Origin: Flavobacterium sp. xlx-214
GTDB taxonomy: Bacteria; Bacteroidota; Bacteroidia; Flavobacteriales; Flavobacteriaceae
Reading direction: 5' to 3'
Length of the DNA stretch: 64,000 nt
Assembly: GCF_013874595.1 (NCBI RefSeq)
Contig: NZ_CP059431.1
Coordinates: forward strand, 1,364,001 to 1,428,000
Below are positions 36,391-43,866 of the stretch, in pieces. The position numbers and the translations under genes are program-made. Each line of letters opens with the position of its first letter. Within the stretch, counting starts at the first letter, position 1. Under the pieces are notes generated by a model. The model saw nothing but the letters and a program-made list of their open reading frames with translations. It did not search any database and was not told where the DNA came from.

Positions 36391-37172
36391 CCATTCTTTT
36401 TTAAGAAATTTATAATAATATCGGTGATTTTTGTTTTTTGTTCAATGGTTGATACGTGACCGCCTGAAACTATTTCAAAGAGAACTTCTGTATTTTCAAC
36501 TTGATTTTTTATTTCTTGTAACGGTATAATTGTATCGTTTTCACTAGCAATAACTAATTTTGGGTACGGACTAAAATGCAACAAGGCTTCTCTGTCAACC
36601 CGTATTTTCATACCTTCTAAAGAAGCAATAATTCCTTGTAAAGGCGTTTTTATTGCTTGTGATGTAAAGGTTTCAATTTCTTTTGGGAAAGTTTCGTGTG
36701 CTTTTTGATCAAATAAATTCTGAGTTGCCATTCTAACAAAAGCAGTGCTGTTTTTCTTTACAACATCAATGGCTCTGTCTCTGTTTCGTTTTCTTTCTTC
36801 GGAATCGGGTAGCGCAGATGAATTTAAAAGAACCAAAGAACGCAAGTTATCTGGGTATAATTCTGCAAAAGCCAAAGCAATATAGCCACCCATAGAATGA
36901 CCAACAAGAGATACTTTTCGCAAGCGTAAATCGGTTAACAAAGCAAAAAGCATATCCGCCTGATCTTCCATTGTATGCACATATCCCGCGCATTCACTTT
37001 TACCATGACCAAGTAAATCAACAGCAATTACTCTAAAACGCTGACTTAATTGAATGCCCAAATAATTCCACATGGTATTATTTTCTAAAAAACCATGTAA
37101 TAAAACAATAGCATTTCCTTTGCCAATATCGTTGTAATGGATAGCTGTATTTTTGTAATTAAATACTTTCAA
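36387..37172 (-). CDS. alpha/beta-hydrolase
   Basis: A 261-residue cytoplasmic alpha/beta-fold hydrolase. The nucleophile elbow is VGHSMGGYIA (Ser near residue 93), preceded by LLHGFLENNTMWNYL (oxyanion hole) and DLLGHGKSECAG. The catalytic Asp is in VIASENDTIIP and the His in SGGHVSTIEQ. Substrate cannot be told from sequence; the BioH/pimeloyl-ester or lactone-type esterase groups are possible. Convergent with the AddB-like gene (4-bp overlap). Confidence 0.85.
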   Translation of the reverse strand: MKVFNYKNTAIHYNDIGKGNAIVLLHGFLENNTMWNYLGIQLSQRFRVIAVDLLGHGKSECAGYVHTMEDQADMLFALLTDLRLRKVSLVGHSMGGYIALAFAELYPDNLRSLVLLNSSALPDSEERKRNRDRAIDVVKKNSTAFVRMATQNLFDQKAHETFPKEIETFTSQAIKTPLQGIIASLEGMKIRVDREALLHFSPYPKLVIASENDTIIPLQEIKNQVENTEVLFEIVSGGHVSTIEQKTKITDIIINFLKKNG

Positions 37173-37268
37173 AAGTTCTTTTTTACAAAAATAATAAACA
37201 TATGTTATTTTTAAAAGGATATCTTTTGAACGATTTTTTTGTATTTTTGAATTTCAAAACTACTACTT

Positions 37269-37721
37269 ATGAAATTAAAATCTACATTATTAATGATGTT
37301 TATGTTTGTTGGTGTAGTTGCAAACGCTCAGGTTGCAGCTGAAACCAATTCAAATGTAAAAACAGAAGAAACTATTTACAGAGATGTTGAAGTTATGGCG
37401 AGTTACAGAGGAGGATATAATGTATTCTCAAAGCAAGTTGAAGCGGCAACTAAGAATTGTAAAAAAGGAAAATTAAAGAATAAAGATGCTGAAATGATTG
37501 TTGAGTTTGTTGTGGGTAAAGATGCGAAAGTTTCTGATTTTAAAGTGTTAAAACAAGATTCTGATTTATGTGAGAACGATGTTAAAAACGCTATTTATAA
37601 ATCAAACCAATGGATACCTGCTAGAAATAATAACAAACCAGTAAGTTCTTATGTACAGTTTACCATTAATTTAGTTAATGGATCTTCTTTTAAAGATATG
37701 GGAGTTATCAGTATAAATTAA
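37269..37721 (+). CDS. secreted TonB-C-like protein
   Basis: A 150-residue protein with signal peptide MKLKSTLLMMFMFVGVVANAQ. The rest is one TonB-C-like domain: VEVMASYRGGYNVFSKQVEA, then EMIVEFVVGKDAKVSDFKVL, VKNAIYKSNQWIPARNNNKP and VSSYVQFTINLV. It has no anchor, like the 8.6-11.7 kb cluster, but is more divergent. It sits upstream of the BlaI/M56 pair, whose sensor ends in the same type of domain, although a terminator separates them. A TATTTTTG -7-like sequence is at 37242-37249. Confidence 0.75.
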   Translation: MKLKSTLLMMFMFVGVVANAQVAAETNSNVKTEETIYRDVEVMASYRGGYNVFSKQVEAATKNCKKGKLKNKDAEMIVEFVVGKDAKVSDFKVLKQDSDLCENDVKNAIYKSNQWIPARNNNKPVSSYVQFTINLVNGSSFKDMGVISIN

Positions 37722-37748
37722 AAAAAAACAGAGCAATCTGTTTTTTAT
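37721..37748 (+). terminator. terminator after secreted TonB-C-like gene
   Basis: Six-bp core arms aacaga / tctgtt (loop gcaa), extended by A and T runs, start at the gene's stop codon. Confidence 0.65.
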
Positions 37749-37796
37749 TTAAAATATTGTTCTATATTTATAGAACTAATTCTAAAATAATAGAAT

Positions 37797-38162
37797 ATGA
37801 AATTAACATCGGCTGAAGAGCAACTAATGCAATTTGTTTGGCAACATGATAAAGTGATTTTAAAAGATTTAATAGATAGCTATAACGAGCCAAAACCTGC
37901 TAAAACCACAGTTGCAACAACCATTAAAAAGTTAATTGATAAAGGTTTTGTTGCTTATGATGAAATTGGTAATACACGTTTGTATTATGCAGTTGTAAAG
38001 AAGGAAAATTACTTTTCTAAACAAATGAAAAGTATGATTAAACAGTTTTTTGATAATTCTACATCGCAATTTGCATCGTTTTTTGCTAAAGATGCATCCT
38101 TAACAAAAGAAGAATTACAAAAACTTCGCGATTTAATAGATGATGAATTAAAACAAAAGTAG
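37797..38162 (+). CDS. BlaI/MecI/CopY-family transcriptional repressor
   Basis: A 121-residue winged-helix repressor. The N-terminus (KLTSAEEQLMQFVWQHDKVI) and the helix-turn-helix/wing (KPAKTTVATTIKKLIDKGFVAYDEIGNTRLYYAVV) match the Penicillinase-repressor family, and the C-terminal half is helical for dimerisation. Members are inactivated by proteolysis downstream of an M56 sensor. The partner M56 gene follows 3 bp later, confirming the pair. The target is unknown; flavobacterial pairs often lack a beta-lactamase nearby and none is seen here. Confidence 0.92.
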   Translation: MKLTSAEEQLMQFVWQHDKVILKDLIDSYNEPKPAKTTVATTIKKLIDKGFVAYDEIGNTRLYYAVVKKENYFSKQMKSMIKQFFDNSTSQFASFFAKDASLTKEELQKLRDLIDDELKQK

Positions 38163-38165
38163 CTT

Positions 38166-39767
38166 ATGATACTTTATTTGTTAAAATCAAGTTTTTTATT
38201 ACTTGTACTATTACTTATTTATAAATGGAGTTTAGAAAATAAAAAATCGCTTCAATTTAATCGATTTTATTTGTTGTTTAGTTTGCTATTAGGTTTTTTA
38301 TTGCCTTTGCTAAACTTCTCTTTTAAAGTAGAAAGTAATACTGTTTTACAAGCTAAAGAAGTTATTGTTGAACAATTACCAGCATTTATTATTAATATCG
38401 AGGAAGAAGATAACGATGTTGGTTTCATGTGGTACGAGATTGTGTATTATTCTGTTACCACGCTTTTATTCTTTAAATTTATATTTCATGCTTTTACTTT
38501 CTATCGACTAAAAAGAACAGGAACTATTGTTAATTCTACATTTGGTCAACTGGTTTTAAATAACAACATTAAAGTTCCTTTTTCTTTTTACAAGTACATT
38601 TATTTAAACAAAAACGATTGGAATAGTAATACTATTGATGATGCCATATTGTATCATGAACAAGGACACATTATTCAAAAGCATAGTTTAGATATTATAT
38701 TGCTTGAGCTTTTAAGCGTTTTTCTATGGTTTCAGCCATTTATATATTATTTCAAGCGATTAATTCAAGAAAATCATGAGTATTTAGCTGATGAATATTC
38801 TTTAAACAAAACTAAAAATATTAAGCATTACCAGCATTTAATTTTGAATTGCTACAGTCATAAACAAAGTTTAGTTCCGCTAAGCAGTTCAATCCACTTT
38901 AATAATTTAAAAAAACGATTTATTATGATGAAAAACACAAAAAAAGGAAGAGTTTGGGAAACGGTTTTCTATTCGTTCACTTTAGCATTAACATATGTTG
39001 GTTTGGTTGGAATTGAAGCCAAGGCTACAGAAATTAAAAATGTAGAAGCTAAGGTTACTAAGATAATTGAGCAATCTGCTAAACAATCTGATGAAATAGT
39101 ATTTACAGAGCCAATTAGAGAAGAATCGAAAAATGAGATTAAAAATGATTCTATTATATTGGCTTATATTAAAGGAGAAAAAAGTAGCGGCTACTTTAAT
39201 TATAATGATAGTGTTTATTTTTACGTTGTAGATGAAAATTTAAAAGTATCTATTTACAATAGATATGGAGTTGTTCAAAATGAAAAAGATTTCACATACG
39301 AACTTAAAGCGGTATCTAAAGCAGAAAAGGAGAAATTAACTTTAGATGAACTAAAAAAATCTTCACAAGTACAAAATGATTATCAAGATAGAAAAGAAAT
39401 AGAAAAAGCTTATGCAGAAGCACATAGTTTTGTTGAGAAAAAAGCCACTCCAAGAGAAGGTCTTTCATCTTTTATGAGCAATTTTGCTAAAGAATTTAAA
39501 GCACCAGAAAATATAAATACTAATGAAATTAAAATGCGTTTAAAATTTATAGTAGAAACCGATGGAAGCTTTAGTAATATATTTACTCCTCAAGAATATT
39601 TTAAACCAGATGAATCTTATGTAGCTTTACAAGAAGAAGCAATTCGTACTCTTAAAACGATGCCTAATTGGAGTCCTGCAGAAAATGAAGGTAAAATAAT
39701 TCGATCAACTTTTACTTTGCCAATTACCATTAAAGTGAATCCAAGTAAGATTGATATAGTTAATTAA
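38166..39767 (+). CDS. M56 (BlaR1-like) sensor metalloprotease with C-terminal TonB-C-like domain
   Basis: A 533-residue membrane protein. About four helices (residues 1-22, 35-55, 92-115, and one after the protease) surround an M56 zinc-protease: YHEQGHIIQKHS (HExxH, about residue 163) and ENHEYLADEYSLNKT. A final helix at about 270-285 leads to the periplasm. The sensor domain ends in a TonB-C-like domain (about 419-533): HSFVEKKATPREGLSSFMSN, RLKFIVETDGSFSN, AIRTLKTMPNWSPAENEGK. This is strikingly like the secreted tandem paralogues at 8.6-11.7 kb. It replaces the penicillin-binding domain of BlaR1, so the signal is probably not a beta-lactam. Confidence 0.9.
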   Translation: MILYLLKSSFLLLVLLLIYKWSLENKKSLQFNRFYLLFSLLLGFLLPLLNFSFKVESNTVLQAKEVIVEQLPAFIINIEEEDNDVGFMWYEIVYYSVTTLLFFKFIFHAFTFYRLKRTGTIVNSTFGQLVLNNNIKVPFSFYKYIYLNKNDWNSNTIDDAILYHEQGHIIQKHSLDIILLELLSVFLWFQPFIYYFKRLIQENHEYLADEYSLNKTKNIKHYQHLILNCYSHKQSLVPLSSSIHFNNLKKRFIMMKNTKKGRVWETVFYSFTLALTYVGLVGIEAKATEIKNVEAKVTKIIEQSAKQSDEIVFTEPIREESKNEIKNDSIILAYIKGEKSSGYFNYNDSVYFYVVDENLKVSIYNRYGVVQNEKDFTYELKAVSKAEKEKLTLDELKKSSQVQNDYQDRKEIEKAYAEAHSFVEKKATPREGLSSFMSNFAKEFKAPENINTNEIKMRLKFIVETDGSFSNIFTPQEYFKPDESYVALQEEAIRTLKTMPNWSPAENEGKIIRSTFTLPITIKVNPSKIDIVN

Positions 39768-40154
39768 ATGAGGTTTTATTTATTTTTTCTCTTGTTCCTG
39801 TTATTTTCCTGTAAAATCAATCAAACAAAAGATGGTGTTAGAGTTGGTAAATGGAAGTATGTAAATAAGGATGATGAAAACTGGAATGTTGTAAAAGGGA
39901 GATACGATAAAAAGGGTAATGAAATAGGTATTTGGAAGTTTTTTTATAACGATACTATTTACAGGTTAGAAAAGTATTATTACCCTTACTGTGTAAATGT
40001 GTTGTATCATAAAAATGGAGAAATAAACAGAGTAGGTAAAAGTATTTCGGCTGAAAATTCATGGTCTAAATACGGTACTTGGTACACATTTAATGAAAAA
40101 GGACAATTAACCGATTCTGTAACTTATGAACAAACAAAAACACCTCAAAATTGA
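39768..40154 (+). CDS. small lipoprotein with MORN-like repeats
   Basis: A 128-residue lipoprotein (MRFYLFFLLFLLFSCKI, lipobox Cys 15). The body has three degenerate MORN-2-like units: VRVGKWKYVNKDDENWN, DKKGNEIGIWKFFYND and YGTWYTFNEKGQL. These repeats form beta-hairpins in Bacteroidota exported proteins, commonly of unknown role. It begins directly after the M56 stop with no gap, so it is almost surely in the blaI-M56 operon. The stop codon lies inside the stem of the terminator that closes the operon. Confidence 0.75.
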   Translation: MRFYLFFLLFLLFSCKINQTKDGVRVGKWKYVNKDDENWNVVKGRYDKKGNEIGIWKFFYNDTIYRLEKYYYPYCVNVLYHKNGEINRVGKSISAENSWSKYGTWYTFNEKGQLTDSVTYEQTKTPQN

Positions 40155-40166
40155 GGTGTTTTTTTA
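40136..40166. terminator. bidirectional terminator between lipoprotein gene and miaE
   Basis: Thirteen-bp arms aaaaacacctcaa / ttgaggtgttttt with a 2-nt loop include the TGA stop of the upstream gene in the stem. They also serve miaE from the other strand. Confidence 0.85.
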
Positions 40167-40745
40167 TCCGTGAACGGTTTCTTTTGTACCGTAATTTTGA
40201 ATTAATTGCCCTTCAAAATCAAGCCATTCTTTCCAACGTTTGTCTACATTCACTTTTTCTGAATACTTTTTTGCAAATTTTAGAAAAGTAGTATAATGCC
40301 CTGCTTCAGAAATCATCAAATCTCTATAAAACTTAGCTAATTCTTCGTCTTTAATGTTTTCAGAAAGCACTCTAAAACGTTCGCAACTTCTGGCTTCAAT
40401 CATAGCAGCAAAAAGCAAACGGTCTATAAAAGCATCGTTTCTAGAACCATCTTTCTTCATAAATCTAAACAACTGGTTTACGTAATCGTCTTTACGTTCT
40501 CTGCCCAAAGTATAGCCACGTTCTTTAATAATATCGTGCACCATTTTAAAATGCTCCATTTCTTCAATGGCAATTTCGGTCATTGATGTTACTAAATCTT
40601 CGTGTTCAGAATTATACGTAATTATGGTGATTGCATTGGTGGCTGCTTTTTGCTCGCACCAAGCATGATCGGTTAAAATTTCCTCTAAATTTCCTTCGGC
40701 AATATTTGCCCAACGTGGGTCGGTTAATAATTTAAGTCCTAACAT
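40164..40745 (-). CDS. miaE: tRNA-(ms2io6A)-hydroxylase MiaE
   Basis: A 193-residue ferritin-like di-iron protein that hydroxylates the isopentenyl modification at A37 of tRNA. The start MLGLKLLTDPRWANIAEGNL and the helix with ILTDHAWCEQKAATNAI (ligand Glu/His) are characteristic of MiaE. EMEHFKMVHDIIKERG and EARSCERFRVL supply E-x-x-H pairs, and SEAGHYTTF provides the last Glu-x-x-His. MiaE depends on oxygen. A TAAATTTG on the minus strand at 40762-40769 is a likely -7 element. Confidence 0.93.
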   Translation of the reverse strand: MLGLKLLTDPRWANIAEGNLEEILTDHAWCEQKAATNAITIITYNSEHEDLVTSMTEIAIEEMEHFKMVHDIIKERGYTLGRERKDDYVNQLFRFMKKDGSRNDAFIDRLLFAAMIEARSCERFRVLSENIKDEELAKFYRDLMISEAGHYTTFLKFAKKYSEKVNVDKRWKEWLDFEGQLIQNYGTKETVHG

Positions 40746-40822
40746 ATACCAAAAATTTATGCAAATTTACAAATAATAATACGGAGTTTGAAACTAACAA
40801 AAAATACTTAGACATTTGCATT

Positions 40823-42046
40823 ATGAATCCACGTATTTTAATAATAGGTTTAGTGTGGCCAGAACCCACATCATCAGCAGCGGGTTGGCGCATGTTGCAG
40901 TTAATAGAGCAATTGCAATTAATAAGTAACGATGTACATTTTGCTTGTGCTGCGTCAAAATCAGAAAGTTCTTATCCTTTAGAAGAAATGGGGGTAAAGA
41001 AGCATGCTATTGTTTTAAACGATGCTTCTTTTGATGATTTTGTAACAGCTTTACAACCTAAAATTGTAATGTACGACCGATTTATGATTGAGGAGCAATA
41101 CGGTTGGCGTGTAAAACAATCGTGCCCTGATGTTGTAACCGTTTTAGATACCGAAGATTTACATTTTGTGCGCAAAGCAAGAACAACATCTTTTAAAAGC
41201 GGAGAAGAGGTAAACTACGATACAGCTGATTGTTACAGAGAGTTGTCGGCTATTTATAGATGCGATCTTTCTATTATTATCTCAAAATGGGAATATGATT
41301 TGCTGATTCATCATTTTAATATCCCAAAAAAGCAATTACTTTATGTACCTTTTATTGAGGATGAATTAAGTTTTGATGATTTTGAAAAATTACCTTCTTT
41401 TTCTAATCGCGAACATTTTATGTTTATAGGAAACTTTATTCACGAGCCAAACTATGCAACGGTTCTTCAGTTAAAAAAAATGTGGCCTCAAATAAAAAAG
41501 CAATTACCTAAAGCTGCGCTACATATTTATGGTGCTTATGCGCCTGCAAAAGTTTTACAGCTGCATAATGCCAAAGAAGATTTTTACATTAAAGGAAAAT
41601 GTGAAAATGTAAATGTAACCATGCAACAATACAAGGTTTTAATTGCGCCAATTCCTTTTGGTGCTGGGTTAAAGGGTAAGTTTATAGACGGTTTTAAAAA
41701 TAAATTGCCTAGTGTAACTTTTGCAGTGGGTAGTGAAGGTATTGCAGTTGATGATTGGGGAGGTTTTATTGCAGATAACGAAACAGATTTTATTAAAAGT
41801 GCTTGTGCTTTGTATACATCTGCTGAAGTTTGGGATGCTTCTGTTGAAAAAGGCAGAACTATTATCAATGAAAACTTTTCAAAAAACAAATGGGATACTG
41901 TTTTAGGAATACAAGTTCAGCAGATTTTAAAAGATTGTCAAGCTTTTAGAAGCGATTTATTTGTGCAAAAGATATTGTGGCAAAATAGTTTTCAAGCCTC
42001 TAAATACATGAGTTTGTGGATTCAAGAAAAAAATAATAAATCTTAA
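40823..42046 (+). CDS. glycosyltransferase, GT4-like
   Basis: A 407-residue cytoplasmic glycosyltransferase with GT-B-like pattern. The N-terminal half has RILIIGLVWPEPTSSAAGWRML (glycine-rich start), the middle VLDTEDLHFVR and DLSIIISKWEYDLLI. The C-terminal half has HFMFIGNFIHEPNYATVLQL, ALHIYGAYAPAKVLQLH and IAPIPFGAGLKGKFIDGFKNK (donor-binding loop), then SEGIAVDDWGGF. The class assignment is by fold pattern. Donor and acceptor are unknown, but it could build surface glycans or exopolysaccharide. No neighbours suggest an operon. Confidence 0.85.
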   Translation: MNPRILIIGLVWPEPTSSAAGWRMLQLIEQLQLISNDVHFACAASKSESSYPLEEMGVKKHAIVLNDASFDDFVTALQPKIVMYDRFMIEEQYGWRVKQSCPDVVTVLDTEDLHFVRKARTTSFKSGEEVNYDTADCYRELSAIYRCDLSIIISKWEYDLLIHHFNIPKKQLLYVPFIEDELSFDDFEKLPSFSNREHFMFIGNFIHEPNYATVLQLKKMWPQIKKQLPKAALHIYGAYAPAKVLQLHNAKEDFYIKGKCENVNVTMQQYKVLIAPIPFGAGLKGKFIDGFKNKLPSVTFAVGSEGIAVDDWGGFIADNETDFIKSACALYTSAEVWDASVEKGRTIINENFSKNKWDTVLGIQVQQILKDCQAFRSDLFVQKILWQNSFQASKYMSLWIQEKNNKS

Positions 42047-42050
42047 TACT

Positions 42051-42080
42051 TTGTTATATTAATAATTAAATGTAATTTTA
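42051..42080 (+). promoter_or_regulatory. putative promoter of the DUF937-like/OmpA gene
   Basis: TTG at 42051-42053 and TAATTTTA at 42073-42080 (one mismatch to TAnnTTTG) have the 19-nt spacing, 21 nt before the ATG. Confidence 0.55.
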
Positions 42081-42101
42081 GTAGCATAAAATTTAATTGT
42101 T

Positions 42102-43382
42102 ATGGAAAATTCTTTAGTAAATCAAATCAAACAATTCATTTCTCCTACCTTTATTTCAAATCTAGGAATAGGAACTAATGAAACCGAAGCAAACATTAGT
42201 AAGGCTTTTGACGCTGCAATTCCGGCACTTCTTTTAAAAATGAACAATAAAAGCGATGCTTTATTAGGAGGTGTTTTTTCTCAAATTCAAAATGTTTTTA
42301 AAGATGCCAATGGAGATTATGATTTTAAATTGGACAAGTTTGGTGATATTCTAGATAATTTTCTAGGAACTGATAAACAACAATTTGTTTCTTCAATTTC
42401 TAATTATGCTAATATTTCAGAAACATCAACAACATCTGTTTTAAGAACCGCATTTTTAGGTATTTTGGATTATTTCAAAAGTCTAGATTTCAATTTAGAT
42501 TTTTCATCAATAAAAAACCTATTAACTACCAATTTAGGATCTTTAAAAGGATTGTTACCAGCTAGTTTAGGCTCTTTAGGTTTAATAAGTACAGCTGTAA
42601 ACGAGCCAATTATTGGTCATAGAGAAGAACGTGAACATGCAGATGCAAAAATTAACGAAGTTGTAAATCATAACGAAAAAGATCAGTTTAAAACAAATGA
42701 ATCGCCTTATACCAGTCCTTCAAATGACAACGGAGGCGGAGGTTGGTTTAAATACCTTTTAATTCCTTTATTGTTAGGTATTGTTTTGGTTTTCTTTTTG
42801 TACAGAGGATGTAACAAGAAAACAGAAGTTAAAGAAACCGTTACAACTACCGATACATTAAGCGGAACACCTAACGATGCTACAACAACTACCACCACAA
42901 CCACTACGCGTGTAACTAAGGAAGTTGTTGTTAATGATCAGGTTAAATTTAATGCTTATACCGATGGTATTGAAGATAAATTGGTCACTTTCTTAAATAA
43001 AGGAGAATACAAAACAATGACCGAAGATCAGTTAAAAGAAATTTGGTTTGATTTTGATAACTTGAATTTTGAAATTAATACCGCAAACGTTTTACCAGAA
43101 TCACAAGTGCAATTAGATAATATTGCTAAAATTTTGGCTGCTTTTCCTGAAGTTAAAATCAAAATTGGTGGATATACCGATAAAACAGGAAACGAAGATC
43201 ATAATAAAAAGTTGTCTAATGAAAGAGCGCTTGCTGTTAAGAAGTTCTTAGAATCAAAAGGATTAGGAAAACAAGTTGTTGGTGCAGAAGGATATGGATC
43301 TGAATTTGCAAAACACCCAGCAGACGCATCAGAAGAGTTACGTGTAACAGATAGAAAAGTTGCAGTAAGTGTTAGAAATTAA
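42102..43382 (+). CDS. DUF937-like/OmpA membrane protein
   Basis: A 426-residue protein of three parts. The N-terminal ~180 residues are helical and resemble DUF937 (FISPTFISNLGIGTNETEANISKAFDAAIP). A single membrane helix (WFKYLLIPLLLGIVLVFFLYRGC, about 211-232) follows, then a Thr-rich linker (residues ~250-270). The C-terminal OmpA domain has IWFDFDNLNFEIN, VKIKIGGYTDKTGNEDHN, LSNERALAVKKFL and a final TDRKVAVSV. The peptidoglycan-binding domain is therefore held in the periplasm by an inner-membrane helix rather than a barrel. A short paralogue of the helix region follows at 43539. Confidence 0.88.
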   Translation: MENSLVNQIKQFISPTFISNLGIGTNETEANISKAFDAAIPALLLKMNNKSDALLGGVFSQIQNVFKDANGDYDFKLDKFGDILDNFLGTDKQQFVSSISNYANISETSTTSVLRTAFLGILDYFKSLDFNLDFSSIKNLLTTNLGSLKGLLPASLGSLGLISTAVNEPIIGHREEREHADAKINEVVNHNEKDQFKTNESPYTSPSNDNGGGGWFKYLLIPLLLGIVLVFFLYRGCNKKTEVKETVTTTDTLSGTPNDATTTTTTTTTRVTKEVVVNDQVKFNAYTDGIEDKLVTFLNKGEYKTMTEDQLKEIWFDFDNLNFEINTANVLPESQVQLDNIAKILAAFPEVKIKIGGYTDKTGNEDHNKKLSNERALAVKKFLESKGLGKQVVGAEGYGSEFAKHPADASEELRVTDRKVAVSVRN

Positions 43383-43403
43383 ACAAAAAATACTTATTGA
43401 TGA

Positions 43404-43434
43404 AAGCAGTGCTAATTTTGGCACTGCTTTTTTG
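43404..43434 (+). terminator. terminator of the DUF937-like/OmpA gene
   Basis: Ten-bp arms aaagcagtgc / gcactgcttt with an 8-nt loop are followed by a T run. Confidence 0.8.
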
Positions 43435-43490
43435 TTGATTTTATATTAAAAATTTACAAGCAAGGAAATGATTAAGATGAAAAAAGATAG

Positions 43491-43498
43491 TATATTTG
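43491..43498 (+). promoter_or_regulatory. putative -7 element for the short paralogue
   Basis: TATATTTGCAACG is the same extended -7 sequence as before tRNA-Leu. It lies 40 nt upstream of the ATG; no TTG was found 19 nt further up. Confidence 0.5.
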
Positions 43499-43538
43499 CA
43501 ACGTTTTCTAAAATAGATAATTAAAAAGTATACATATC

Positions 43539-43814
43539 ATGAGTAATAACGGTAAAGACACAAGCGGAAATTCATTTAAGTTTAGTTTAATTCCTTTAAT
43601 GTTGGGAATTGTGTTGATTTTCTTTTTATACAGAAGTTGTAAAAATTCAGTTTTTCAAGCTGAACCACAAAAAAACACAACTCAAATTGTTGAAGAAGAA
43701 ACGGTTACTTCAGAGCGTCCAATTGTAAAAGTTGATACATTGGCAAAAGCTGCAACAACTGTTGCTACAGATACAACTGCTGTTGCTAAAGATACTGTAC
43801 AAGCTGCAAAATAA
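43539..43814 (+). CDS. small single-helix membrane protein, paralogue of the OmpA-gene linker
   Basis: A 91-residue protein. Residues ~12-35 (FKFSLIPLMLGIVLIFFLYRSC) closely match the membrane helix of the preceding gene, WFKYLLIPLLLGIVLVFFLYRGC. The rest is a low-complexity Thr/Ala/Val/Asp tail (VATDTTAVAKDTVQAAK). It lacks both the DUF937-like and OmpA domains, so it looks like a partial duplication keeping only anchor and linker. It is bounded by its own promoter-like element and a strong terminator, so it is probably expressed. Function unknown. Confidence 0.75.
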   Translation: MSNNGKDTSGNSFKFSLIPLMLGIVLIFFLYRSCKNSVFQAEPQKNTTQIVEEETVTSERPIVKVDTLAKAATTVATDTTAVAKDTVQAAK

Positions 43815-43828
43815 TTAATTAAGTTATA

Positions 43829-43863
43829 TAAAAAAAGCCACTTCAATTGAAGTGGCTTTTTTA
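43829..43863. terminator. bidirectional terminator between short paralogue and DUF3999 gene
   Basis: Perfect 16-bp arms aaaaaagccacttcaa / ttgaagtggctttttt meet with almost no loop, flanked by A/T runs on both sides. Confidence 0.85.
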
Positions 43864-43866
43864 TTC

